NCBI GenBank assembly: GCA_017538365.1
Contig: JAFYIZ010000041.1
Span: 1 to 64,000, forward strand
Source of the DNA: a bacterium
GTDB lineage: Bacteria > UBP6 > UBA1177
Reading direction: 5' to 3'
Length of the DNA: 64,000 bases
Below the pieces are notes generated by a model that saw nothing but the letters and a program-made list of their open reading frames with translations, did not search any database and was not told the DNA's origin. A program made the position numbers and the translations under genes. Each line of letters starts with the position of its first letter. Position 1 is the first letter of the stretch. Shown piece after piece: positions 45,140-52,639 of this stretch.

Positions 45140-46579
45140 ATGGCAACAAAGAAAGCAACACCGGCTGCAAAAGCTGCTCCGGCAAAGAAACCGTGCGCAA
45201 AAAAAGCTTGCTGCGCAAAAACAGTTAAAGACGTTAAACCGGCTGCAATCAAAGAGATGAAGGCTTCTCAGGTTCACCAGATCCTCGGCAAGTACATCCT
45301 CTGCGACGGCTACGACATGGTTGTCGACACCGAAAAAAGCCACGGCAGCTACATGTACGATGCAAAGCACAACAAAGAGTACCTCGATTTCTTCTCATTC
45401 TTTGCTTCAATGCCCATCGGCTTCAACCATCCGAAACTTCACAACGAAGATTTCATCAAAGAGATCGGTGAAGTAGCTCTTCACAAAATTTCGAACAGCG
45501 ACTTCTACACCACGACGATGGCTGAATTTGTTGAAGCTATGGCAACCACAGCAAAACCCGACTACATGAAGAAGATGTTCTTCGTTGACGGCGGCGGTCT
45601 TGCTGTTGAAAACGCACTTAAAACCGCTTTCGACTGGAAATTCAGAAAGAACCTTGAAAAAGGTGTAAGAATCGACGAAAACGAGATGAAGATCATCCAC
45701 TTCAAACAGGCTTTCCACGGAAGAACCGGTTACACTCTTTCGCTCACCAACACTTCCGACCCGAGAAAATATATGTATTTCCCGAAATTCGACTGGCCGA
45801 GAATCACCAACCCGAAAGCTATTTTCCCGCTTGAAGGCGAAAATCTGAAGAAAACCATCGAATCCGAGAAGATCGCCTGCAAAGAAATCCTTGATGCATG
45901 CGAAAAATACGGCAGCCAGATTGCCGGCCTCATCATTGAACCGGTTCAGGGCGAAGGCGGTGACAACCACTTCAGAAAAGAGTTCATTCAGGAACTCAGA
46001 AAGTTCGCTGATAAATACGACTTCCTTCTTATCTTCGACGAAGTTCAGGCAGGCGGCGGTCTCAGCGGAAAATGGTGGACTCACGAACATTACGGCGTAA
46101 AACCCGACATCATCTGCTTCGGAAAGAAATTCCAGGTTTGCGGTATCCTTGCAAACGACAGAGTTCTTTCTGTCAAGAACAACGTTTTCGTTGAATCAAG
46201 CAGACTTAACTCAACTTGGGGCGGCAACATCGTCGATATGAAGAGAACGGCTCGTTACCTCAAGATCATAAAGGAAGAAAAGCTCGTTGAAAACGCAGCG
46301 AAAATGGGAAAAATCCTTCTTGAAGGACTTGAAGCACTTTCCAAGAAGACAAAAGGCAAAATCTTCAACGTACGCGGCAAAGGTCTTCTCTGCGCATTCG
46401 ACATGAAAGACGGCGCAGCTAGAAACAAATTCATTGACGACTGCATGAACAAAGAGAACATGATCGTTCTTGCTTGCGGCGACAATTCAATCAGATTCAG
46501 ACCGTTCCTTGACATCACAGAAGCTGACGTTAAAGAAGGTTTGAAGAGAATGGAAAGAGTTCTTACCGCTAAAAAGTAA
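45140..46579 (+). CDS. lat: L-lysine 6-transaminase with Lys/Ala/Cys-rich N-terminal tail
   Basis: This PLP enzyme moves the epsilon-amino group of lysine to 2-oxoglutarate, giving 2-aminoadipate semialdehyde (piperideine-6-carboxylate). The 479-residue product matches the LAT family: SFFASMPIGFNHP, FVDGGGLAVENALK, AFHGRTGYTLSLTNT, EPVQGEGGDNHF, FDEVQAGGG, CFGKKFQVCGI (PLP-lysine region), LNSTWGGNIVDMKR. The first ~42 residues are unusual: Lys/Ala/Pro-rich and histone-H1-like, with four cysteines (MATKKATPAAKAAPAKKPCAK and ACCAK). This tail is not part of the family fold. AGGAG precedes the ATG at 45140 and internal starts have no such site, so the tail is probably translated. A terminator follows. 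Confidence 0.9.
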   Translation: MATKKATPAAKAAPAKKPCAKKACCAKTVKDVKPAAIKEMKASQVHQILGKYILCDGYDMVVDTEKSHGSYMYDAKHNKEYLDFFSFFASMPIGFNHPKLHNEDFIKEIGEVALHKISNSDFYTTTMAEFVEAMATTAKPDYMKKMFFVDGGGLAVENALKTAFDWKFRKNLEKGVRIDENEMKIIHFKQAFHGRTGYTLSLTNTSDPRKYMYFPKFDWPRITNPKAIFPLEGENLKKTIESEKIACKEILDACEKYGSQIAGLIIEPVQGEGGDNHFRKEFIQELRKFADKYDFLLIFDEVQAGGGLSGKWWTHEHYGVKPDIICFGKKFQVCGILANDRVLSVKNNVFVESSRLNSTWGGNIVDMKRTARYLKIIKEEKLVENAAKMGKILLEGLEALSKKTKGKIFNVRGKGLLCAFDMKDGAARNKFIDDCMNKENMIVLACGDNSIRFRPFLDITEADVKEGLKRMERVLTAKK

Positions 46580-46600
46580 GTTGTCTCCATTATAACCTCA

Positions 46601-46631
46601 AAAGGGCCGGCTCAGTCCGGCTCTTTTTTTT
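46601..46631 (+). terminator. Rho-independent terminator after the lysine aminotransferase gene
   Basis: AAAGGGCCGG (46601-46610) pairs with CCGGCTCTTT (46617-46626; one G-T pair) and is followed by a run of T residues. Confidence 0.92.
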
Positions 46632-46701
46632 GCAGGCAGGTCAAAAATTTGTTTTTATGCCGTTTTCATATAAAATACGCGGACTTTTTTTCGGAGGTTC
46701 A

Positions 46702-47262
46702 ATGAATTCAGTTCGTTTTTGCTTGGGTAAAGCAGTTCTTGCCGTGATTTTATGCAGTTTGCCGCTTTTTTTCTTTTCATGCTCCAAAAATGAAGAAAAA
46801 AAAGTCGAAGCTGAAGAAAAAGCACCCGATCTCACGATAACGCAGACAGATATCATGCTTCTGATCGAACACAAAAAAACGATCGATGCAATAACTTCGA
46901 AATACGACAAAAAAATTTCAGGAGCTCAACCGAGTCTGGCTTACAAACTTATCGAAGATGGAAAAAGCGAAATCAACGAATACCTTGAAAGCAAAGGATT
47001 GAAACCAGAAATTTTCATGAAAAAATCGAAAAAAATATTGAAATGCTACCTCGCTTTCAACGAAATCAGCGATGAGACAATGCAGAAAAGAATCGAAATC
47101 CTCAGACAGAACGACACTCCGGAAAATGATATCAAAAACAAAACCGCAACATACAAAAAAGCAGGGGAAGCCTTTTTTAAAGAAATGACATCAGGACTTT
47201 CCCAAAAAGAAATCGACCTCGTCAAATCGAACTTCAAAAATATCGCTGCCGTCGCGGAATAA
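46702..47262 (+). CDS. Small lipoprotein of unknown function
   Basis: A 186-residue product with a lipoprotein signal (LCSLPLFFFSC-SKN), a short Lys/Glu linker and a helical domain with no recognised family (LIEHKKTIDAITSKYDKKISG...LAYKLIEDGKSEINEYLESKGLKPEIFMKKSKKILKCYLAF). Start 46702 follows TCGGAGGTTCA; a longer reading to 46630 would include the preceding terminator region. A weak TTGTTT-16-TAAAAT promoter is possible at 46649-46676. Confidence 0.8.
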   Translation: MNSVRFCLGKAVLAVILCSLPLFFFSCSKNEEKKVEAEEKAPDLTITQTDIMLLIEHKKTIDAITSKYDKKISGAQPSLAYKLIEDGKSEINEYLESKGLKPEIFMKKSKKILKCYLAFNEISDETMQKRIEILRQNDTPENDIKNKTATYKKAGEAFFKEMTSGLSQKEIDLVKSNFKNIAAVAE

Positions 47263-47346
47263 CACTCTTTTTGCCTTATAAAAAAAAATCAATAGAATAG
47301 GATGTTTTGGTTTTTTTATACGCTGTAAGTTCGCTCGGAGGAAGCA

Positions 47347-47958
47347 ATGCGAAAAACAGAAAGGCTTGATTTTGTTGGTGCTTTTGAACAAGGCTGGATT
47401 CAGTACAAATCGAATTTCACGAAACTTGCCGGCTGGGGCGCAGCAATTGCCGTTCCGCCTGTATTTTTTCATTTCAGCATAACGGCAGGAGTGATTCTGA
47501 CGCTGATTTTTGAAGGATTTCTGATGATTCTTCTTGCAAATTCGGTCGTCTGCGCTTCAAAAGGGATGAAAAACGACACTTTTTCTTCGGCAAGACTTCT
47601 TTTGACCTGCTTTAAAAACGGTTTTCTGATTTCGATACTCCTTTTCCCGCTGCTCGTTATCGGCGCGGCAGCCGCTGTAATTCCTTCGATCGCTCTTTTC
47701 AGCGTTTTCATGTTCACATTTTTCATCACGGCGCGCAAACAGAGATTCGCCGTTGACGCAATGTGGGACAGCCTTCGCGAAGGAAACGGCTACCGACTTC
47801 CTCTTTTCCTGTTTTCACTGATTTTCTATGCTTCCGCCGCTCTGGCGTTTCTTCTCGCACAACTGTTCATGCCGCTCGGATTCATCGCCGGAGCGCTTAT
47901 CACCCCTTATTTTTTCTCTGTAATTTATGAATTTTACGACCAGCTGGAGACAAAATAA
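47347..47958 (+). CDS. Polytopic membrane protein of unknown function
   Basis: A 203-residue protein with about five hydrophobic helices and short loops. Its N-terminus (LDFVGAFEQGWIQYKSNFTKLAG) resembles the amphipathic start of DUF975-type or glycerophosphoryl-diesterase-associated membrane domains, but I cannot assign it firmly. GGAGGAAGC precedes the ATG. Its stop overlaps the start of the amgK-like gene (TAATG), so it belongs to the same operon and may have an envelope role. Confidence 0.78.
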   Translation: MRKTERLDFVGAFEQGWIQYKSNFTKLAGWGAAIAVPPVFFHFSITAGVILTLIFEGFLMILLANSVVCASKGMKNDTFSSARLLLTCFKNGFLISILLFPLLVIGAAAAVIPSIALFSVFMFTFFITARKQRFAVDAMWDSLREGNGYRLPLFLFSLIFYASAALAFLLAQLFMPLGFIAGALITPYFFSVIYEFYDQLETK

Positions 47959-49001
47959 TGAACTACGAAACCGATTTTCTGGCTTATCAGCTTTTAAACC
48001 TTTACAAAGGAAGAAAAGTTCTCGATTTTTTCGTTGAACCGCTTTTCGGCGACGCTTCGGGCAGATCCTACTGCAGAATCCGCTTTGAAAACACGACCGT
48101 CGTCATGATGAAAGTCGCAAATATCAAACCCGGGGAGTTCGGGCGCGGCGATTCATTCACCGATTTCATTGCAATCCGCGACTTTTTGAGCGGCTTAGGC
48201 GTAAATGTGCCTGCAATACTTGCCGTAATTCCGGAACAGAAGGCTATGCTTCTCGAAGATCTGGGAGACACCACACTTTTCAAACAGATAGAAAACGACA
48301 GAAAGAACAAGTTCAAATACATCAAAGACGCGCTTGATCTGCTCACCGATACGCAGAAAAAACTTTACGACCGCACAAAATTCGACACTCCGGCAGACAA
48401 AAGAAAGTTTACAACCAAACTTTTTATGGATGAGTTCTACCATTTTTACGAATACATGATCGCAAAAAGGGTTTACGCGATTCCTTACAAAAATCTGTGG
48501 CCGAAACTTGAAAAATACTGCACGAAAATTTCGAAAGAGCTTTACAATCTCCCCTATTTCTTTTCGCACAGGGATTTTCAGTCGAAAAATATCATGGTCA
48601 AAGACGATAAAAAATATCTCATCGACTTTCAGGATGCCCTGATGGCGCCTGCGGTTTACGACCTTGTTTCGCTTCTGCGCGATTCTTACGTAACCCTTTC
48701 GGCGGATGAACTTTCATCGCTTCTTTCCTATTTCTGGAACACGAACAGCGTTATGCACGAAGTTTTCAACGACTACGAAACTTTCGAGCATGCTTTCTAT
48801 ATTCAGACTCTGCAGCGCAAGATGAAAGATGCCGGAAGATTCGTCTATCTCAATCAGGTCAAAGGCAAAGAGTGGTTCGTTCCCTACATCCTGCCGACTC
48901 TCGGCTACGTGAAAGACGCACTCATAAAGCTCGAACTTGACAAGATTTTAGAGCTTCTCGCTCCGTTTATTCCTGAATTTGACAACGGGAGATCAAAGTG
49001 A
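47958..49001 (+). CDS. AmgK-like amino-sugar kinase (APH fold)
   Basis: AmgK phosphorylates the anomeric hydroxyl of N-acetylmuramate and N-acetylglucosamine in a peptidoglycan-recycling route that bypasses de novo UDP-GlcNAc synthesis. The 347-residue product has the APH/choline-kinase fold: a nucleotide loop around FGDASGRSYCRI, MLLEDLGDTTLF, the catalytic loop SHRDFQSKNIMV near residue 203, and the metal motif LIDFQDALMAPAVYDLVSLLRD. The assignment relies heavily on the immediately following MurU-type nucleotidyltransferase, a known partner, whose GTG start overlaps its stop. A generic aminoglycoside-phosphotransferase-family kinase is the alternative. Confidence 0.87.
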   Translation: MNYETDFLAYQLLNLYKGRKVLDFFVEPLFGDASGRSYCRIRFENTTVVMMKVANIKPGEFGRGDSFTDFIAIRDFLSGLGVNVPAILAVIPEQKAMLLEDLGDTTLFKQIENDRKNKFKYIKDALDLLTDTQKKLYDRTKFDTPADKRKFTTKLFMDEFYHFYEYMIAKRVYAIPYKNLWPKLEKYCTKISKELYNLPYFFSHRDFQSKNIMVKDDKKYLIDFQDALMAPAVYDLVSLLRDSYVTLSADELSSLLSYFWNTNSVMHEVFNDYETFEHAFYIQTLQRKMKDAGRFVYLNQVKGKEWFVPYILPTLGYVKDALIKLELDKILELLAPFIPEFDNGRSK

Positions 49002-50029
49002 AAGCCCTTATTTTAGCCGCAGGTTTCGGAACCAGAATGGCTCCGATCACAGACAGCATTCCGAAACCGCTTATTCCGGTTCTTAACCGCCCGACGATCG
49101 AATACAACATCTACTTTCTAAAGCATTACGGGATAAAGGAGATTTACATCAACCTTCACTCCCACGGAGAAAAAATCGCAAAAGCGCTCGGCAACGGCAG
49201 CAAATACGGCGTGAGCATCGAATATCTCCCGGAACAAGAGATTCTTGGAACCGGCGGTGCGATCGCTTCAATGGCTCCTTTCGTCAAAAAAGAGCCCTTC
49301 GTCGTCATAAATTCCGACACGATTTTCAACTTCGACCTCGACAAGATGATCGAAAGCCACAATCACTCTGATTCTCTGGCGACTTTAGGCATACTTCCGG
49401 CATCGCAGAACGACCCGCGCTCAGTCATCCGTGTTGACGGAAACAAGATTGTCAGGATGCTCAACGAATCGATTTACGATACGATTCCCGAAGGAAATGC
49501 GCTTTTCACGGGCATTCACGTCATAAATCCGCAGCTTCTCGAATTTATTCCGAAAGGGTGCTTCGTTTCGATCACGAGCTATGTCTACAAGCGGGCAATC
49601 AAGTCGAGAAGAAACCTCAACGCCTTTTACATCAAAGGAAACTGGTGGGATATGGGAACACCGGACGGATATCTCGACTGTTCGTTCGAGCTTCTCCGCA
49701 CGCTTCCGCTCAAATTCTTTGACGACACCGACATTTTCGGCGACTACTACCACACGAAATACGAAGATTTCGCAGGCAGTAAAAACGAAGACTTTTTCGT
49801 AGCGCTCGGCAAAAAACTCAACTTCCCGCCTATCAAGCAGGAACCTCCGATAGTGATAGGCAACAACTGCGAAATCGAAAAAAGCAGCGAAATCGTTCTG
49901 GGACCGAATCTCATCGCGGGCGACGGCGCGGTTCTTACGGCAGATCACGACCTTTCCAACGCCGTTTACCTTCCTGGTGCCGACGGAACAAGGGTTATCT
50001 ACGGAAAGAACGGAAAAATTTATTACTGA
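48998..50029 (+). CDS. MurU-type sugar-1-phosphate nucleotidyltransferase
   Basis: MurU enzymes convert N-acetylmuramate-1-phosphate to the UDP sugar, completing the AmgK pathway. The 343-residue product begins MKALILAAGFGTRMAPITDS with the PKPLIPV motif. The catalytic core includes GTGGAIASM, VINSDTIF and GNWWDMGTPDGYL. The C-terminal ~100 residues contain hexapeptide-like sequence (IVIGNNCEIEKSSEIVLGPNLIAGDGAVL), suggesting a left-handed beta-helix; simple MurU is about 220 residues, so this is a longer form. Other hexose-1-phosphate specificities are possible. GTG start within a GTGA overlap. Confidence 0.88.
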   Translation: MKALILAAGFGTRMAPITDSIPKPLIPVLNRPTIEYNIYFLKHYGIKEIYINLHSHGEKIAKALGNGSKYGVSIEYLPEQEILGTGGAIASMAPFVKKEPFVVINSDTIFNFDLDKMIESHNHSDSLATLGILPASQNDPRSVIRVDGNKIVRMLNESIYDTIPEGNALFTGIHVINPQLLEFIPKGCFVSITSYVYKRAIKSRRNLNAFYIKGNWWDMGTPDGYLDCSFELLRTLPLKFFDDTDIFGDYYHTKYEDFAGSKNEDFFVALGKKLNFPPIKQEPPIVIGNNCEIEKSSEIVLGPNLIAGDGAVLTADHDLSNAVYLPGADGTRVIYGKNGKIYY

Positions 50030-50055
50030 TTCTTTTTTAATTCACAAAACATTAG

Positions 50056-50084
50056 TTGACATCGCGTTTTTTGCGCTCTATATT
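50056..50084 (+). promoter_or_regulatory. Consensus sigma70 promoter of the riboswitch locus
   Basis: TTGACA (50056-50061, perfect), a 17-nt spacer and TATATT (50079-50084) place the transcription start near 50091, exactly at the 5' arm of the riboswitch. Confidence 0.8.
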
Positions 50085-50088
50085 GCCG

Positions 50089-50213
50089 CCGCGATTTGTT
50101 TCCTGCGGAAATCGGTGAAAATCCGATGCTGTCCCGCAACCGTGTAGCTTTAAGCCAAGCCGGATACGCAGACTCAAATCAGTAATGAGTACCCCGAGGA
50201 GGGAAAAATTGCG
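50089..50213 (+). promoter_or_regulatory. Cobalamin (B12) riboswitch
   Basis: The element shows the core of cobalamin riboswitches: the hairpin ATCGG-TGAAAAT-CCGAT (50111-50127), CTGTCCCGCAACCGTGTAGC (50129-50148), and the B12-box region AAGCCAAGCCGGATACGC (50152-50169). Closing P1 can form between CGCGATTTGTTTCC at the 5' end and GGGAAAAATTGCG (50201-50213). The same 3' arm can instead pair with CAATTTTTCC (50230-50239) downstream, a likely switching hairpin before the gene at 50274. No cobalamin synthesis gene or btuB follows in the window. Confidence 0.92.
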
Positions 50214-50273
50214 ATTCAAAAGGTTTGCACAATTTTTCCGTATTTATTCACTTTCCAAATGATGGAGGAGAAA

Positions 50274-51194
50274 ATGAAAAAAACCTTATCCTTTCTTGTT
50301 ATTGTTTTTGTATTGATTTTCGCAGTATCGTGCGGCGGCAGCAGCAATGAGAACACTGATCCTACGACAGAACCTACAACAGAGCCCACGACTGAGCCGA
50401 CTACTGAGCCCACGACAGAACCGACCACCGAACCAACGACTGAACCAACGACTGAACCAACAACAGAACCAACGACTGAACCAACCGATGAACCCGTTGA
50501 AGAACCGCTTGAAATCATCGGAAGCTATCTGGATGATTGGGGAACTTTCAACGTTATTTCCGAAACTGACTGGAGTATGGAATCTTCCTACGGCAAATCG
50601 GTTTTCCACATTTCACAGTATGACAACGAACAGGATTTTGTAATTGCGCAGAACGACAAAGAAAATGAGTACAACCCTGAACTTTGGAGCAGATTCGACT
50701 ACACCGAAAAAGACGGCGACCTTTACTACTGCCAGACTGCTTTTGATGCAGAAAGCGAAGAAGCTGCTCTCGCTACTGCGGCTGCAGACAAAACCGATCC
50801 GGCAACTTCGGGTTGCGGCGGTTATCCGTGGACAAAACTCAACGAACCGACCGAAATTATGGGAAACTATACTGATGATTATGAAACCGCATACGTCATT
50901 ACGGCAACCGAATGGACTATGGAATCTTCCTACGGCAAATCGGTTTTCCACATCTCAAAGTATGACAACGAAAACGATTTCATCATCGCGCAGAATGACA
51001 AAGAAAATGAGTACAACCCTGAACTTTGGAGCAGATTCGACTACACCGAAAAAGATAGCGTTCTTTACTACTGCCAGACTTCTTACGATGCAGAAAGCGA
51101 AGAAGCGGCTCTCGCTACTGCAGCTGCAGACAAAACCGATCCGGCAACTTCGGGTTGCGGCGGTTACGCTTGGACAAAGCTGACAGCGAAATAA
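50274..51194 (+). CDS. B12-riboswitch-controlled lipoprotein with PTTEP stalk and two copies of an ~85-residue module
   Basis: A 306-residue lipoprotein (lipobox IFAVSC-GGSS) with a stalk of about ten PTTEP units (residues ~28-70). Two near-identical modules follow at ~80-190 and ~197-306. Each reads roughly GxYxDDxxTxxVIxxxxWxMESSYGKSVFHIS-YDNE-DFxIAQNDKENEYNPELWSRFDYTEKD, then YYCQTxxDAESEEAALATAAADKTDP and CGGYxWTKL. Each holds two Cys (YYCQ and GCGG) that could form a disulfide. No family name known to me. ATG 50274 follows GGAGGAG. The upstream cobalamin riboswitch suggests a role in B12 or cobamide capture, or a B12-sparing function (inference). Confidence 0.88.
   Translation: MKKTLSFLVIVFVLIFAVSCGGSSNENTDPTTEPTTEPTTEPTTEPTTEPTTEPTTEPTTEPTTEPTTEPTDEPVEEPLEIIGSYLDDWGTFNVISETDWSMESSYGKSVFHISQYDNEQDFVIAQNDKENEYNPELWSRFDYTEKDGDLYYCQTAFDAESEEAALATAAADKTDPATSGCGGYPWTKLNEPTEIMGNYTDDYETAYVITATEWTMESSYGKSVFHISKYDNENDFIIAQNDKENEYNPELWSRFDYTEKDSVLYYCQTSYDAESEEAALATAAADKTDPATSGCGGYAWTKLTAK
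50355..50495 (+). repeat. 12-nt PTTEP-coding tandem repeat
   Basis: About ten copies of a 12-base unit of the form CC(G/A/T/C)AC(G/A/T)AC(A/T)GA(A/G). Unit length is a multiple of three, so copy-number change keeps the frame. The complementary strand is open as Val/Gly/Ser repeats only. Confidence 0.9.
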
Positions 51195-51271
51195 CTGCGT
51201 CAAAAATCTTTCTAAACCATAAGGATTTCAATTTTGGCTTTTGCTAATTCCTAAGATTTTTGGAGATAAAA

Positions 51272-52549
51272 ATGAAAAAATTTTTTATTTTTGCCCTTAT
51301 TTTCACACTTTTGTTTCTCGTATCGTGCGGCGGCAGCAGCAACAACGACCCTGAGCCGACTACAGAGCCTACAAGTGAGCCGACAACCGAGCCGACTACT
51401 GAACCGACAACTGAACCGACAACTGAACCGACAACTGAACCAACCACCGAGCCAACGACTGAACCAACTGAAGAACCGACTACTGAACCAACAACTGAGC
51501 CAACAACCGATCCCACAACTGAACCGACTACTGAACCAACAACTGAGCCAACGACTGAACCAACTGAAGAACCTGTCAAAACCCACGAAATCATCGGAAG
51601 ATACCATGATGCATGGGGTTACAGTCACATCATCTCCAGGACTGCATGGTTCCAGCCTTCCGAATACGGCGATTCTCTTTTCCACATTAAGTATGTCGAT
51701 ATCGAAAACGATTTCATAATAGCTCAAAACGATGCTGAAAAAGCCTTCTACAAAGAGAAATGGAGCAGATTTGACTACACTATAAAAGAAGGAAAAATTT
51801 ATTACTGTCAGATCGCTTTCAACGCAGAAACAAAAGAAGATGCCATTGCTGCAACTACAGCAGACAGAACCGACCTTACCGACAAAGGCTGCAACGACAA
51901 TCCATGGAGCGAACTTATCGAAGTCGTTGAAGAACCGATCGACAAAGACGATGAAAAAATCGTTGCATGGGCAACCGGTTACGAAAATTACATTGTCGGC
52001 GAAGGTGTCACTGAAGAGTGGCAGACTCCCGAAAAGGCTCTCGGAAAAGCTAAAGGCGATTCCTACGATGTTGTAGTTTTAGGTGACGGCGGCAGCATAG
52101 TTCTTACTTTCGCAAAACCGATTACTGATGGCGAAGGCGGCGATTTTGCGGTTTTCGAAAACAGCTTCAATGACGGTTTCCTTGAACTCGGAACAGTCGA
52201 AGTAAGCAGCGACGGTGAACATTTCGTCGGATTTGACCATTTCTATCTGGGACTTGAAAAAATCGGTGGAACAGGTTCGCATGATGCCAGCCTCATCTGG
52301 GGATTCGCAGGCAAATTCAAACAGGGCAAAGGTAATATGTTCGACCTTGCAGACCTTGAAGGAAAACCTGAAGTTGAAGACGGAACAGTAGATCTCAATG
52401 CAATCACCCACGTTAAAATCGTTGACGTTATCGGTGACGGATCGCAGTTTGATTCAATCGGAGACCCGATTTACGATCCTTATCCGACAGGAGCAATAAG
52501 CGCAGGTTTCGACCTTGACGCAATAGCTGTCATCAATCAAAAAGAATAA
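51272..52549 (+). CDS. Lipoprotein with PTTEP stalk, one ~85-residue module and a C-terminal surface domain
   Basis: A 425-residue lipoprotein (lipobox [10 protein letters not shown]) with a longer stalk of about 18 PTTEP/PTEEP units. One copy of the module shared with the lipoprotein encoded at 50274 follows ([22 protein letters not shown]...[26 protein letters not shown]...[15 protein letters not shown]). The ~190-residue C-terminal domain opens [21 protein letters not shown] and continues with [44 protein letters not shown] and [12 protein letters not shown]...[10 protein letters not shown] know this domain from generic cell-surface proteins, some found near cobalamin uptake genes. Start 51272 follows TGGAGATAAA, 77 nt after the preceding stop with no terminator seen, so it is probably on the same B12-controlled transcript. 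Confidence 0.88.
   Translation: MKKFFIFALIFTLLFLVSCGGSSNNDPEPTTEPTSEPTTEPTTEPTTEPTTEPTTEPTTEPTTEPTEEPTTEPTTEPTTDPTTEPTTEPTTEPTTEPTEEPVKTHEIIGRYHDAWGYSHIISRTAWFQPSEYGDSLFHIKYVDIENDFIIAQNDAEKAFYKEKWSRFDYTIKEGKIYYCQIAFNAETKEDAIAATTADRTDLTDKGCNDNPWSELIEVVEEPIDKDDEKIVAWATGYENYIVGEGVTEEWQTPEKALGKAKGDSYDVVVLGDGGSIVLTFAKPITDGEGGDFAVFENSFNDGFLELGTVEVSSDGEHFVGFDHFYLGLEKIGGTGSHDASLIWGFAGKFKQGKGNMFDLADLEGKPEVEDGTVDLNAITHVKIVDVIGDGSQFDSIGDPIYDPYPTGAISAGFDLDAIAVINQKE
51352..51573 (+). repeat. 12-nt PTTEP/PTEEP-coding tandem repeat
   Basis: About 18 units of 12 bases with scattered PTEEP and PTTDP variants. Some multi-unit blocks recur (ACTGAACCAACAACTGAGCC appears more than once), indicating past slippage or unequal exchange. 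Confidence 0.88.
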
Positions 52550-52639
52550 ACACATCAACAATCATCAATAATTTTTATTCTTTCTTTCCCATTTTATTCA
52601 AGTGTGCTATAAAGCGGCGGATTTTTCGCAGGAGGAGAT

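Noticed and set aside
50355-51573. Repeat arrays considered as CRISPR
   Set aside because: Tandem 12-base units without spacers, inside genes; no cas genes.
50216-51594. Minus-strand frames encoding Gly-Ser-Val-Val repeats
   Set aside because: Antisense of the PTTEP repeats; they would end inside the riboswitch or the lipoprotein start and have no independent support.
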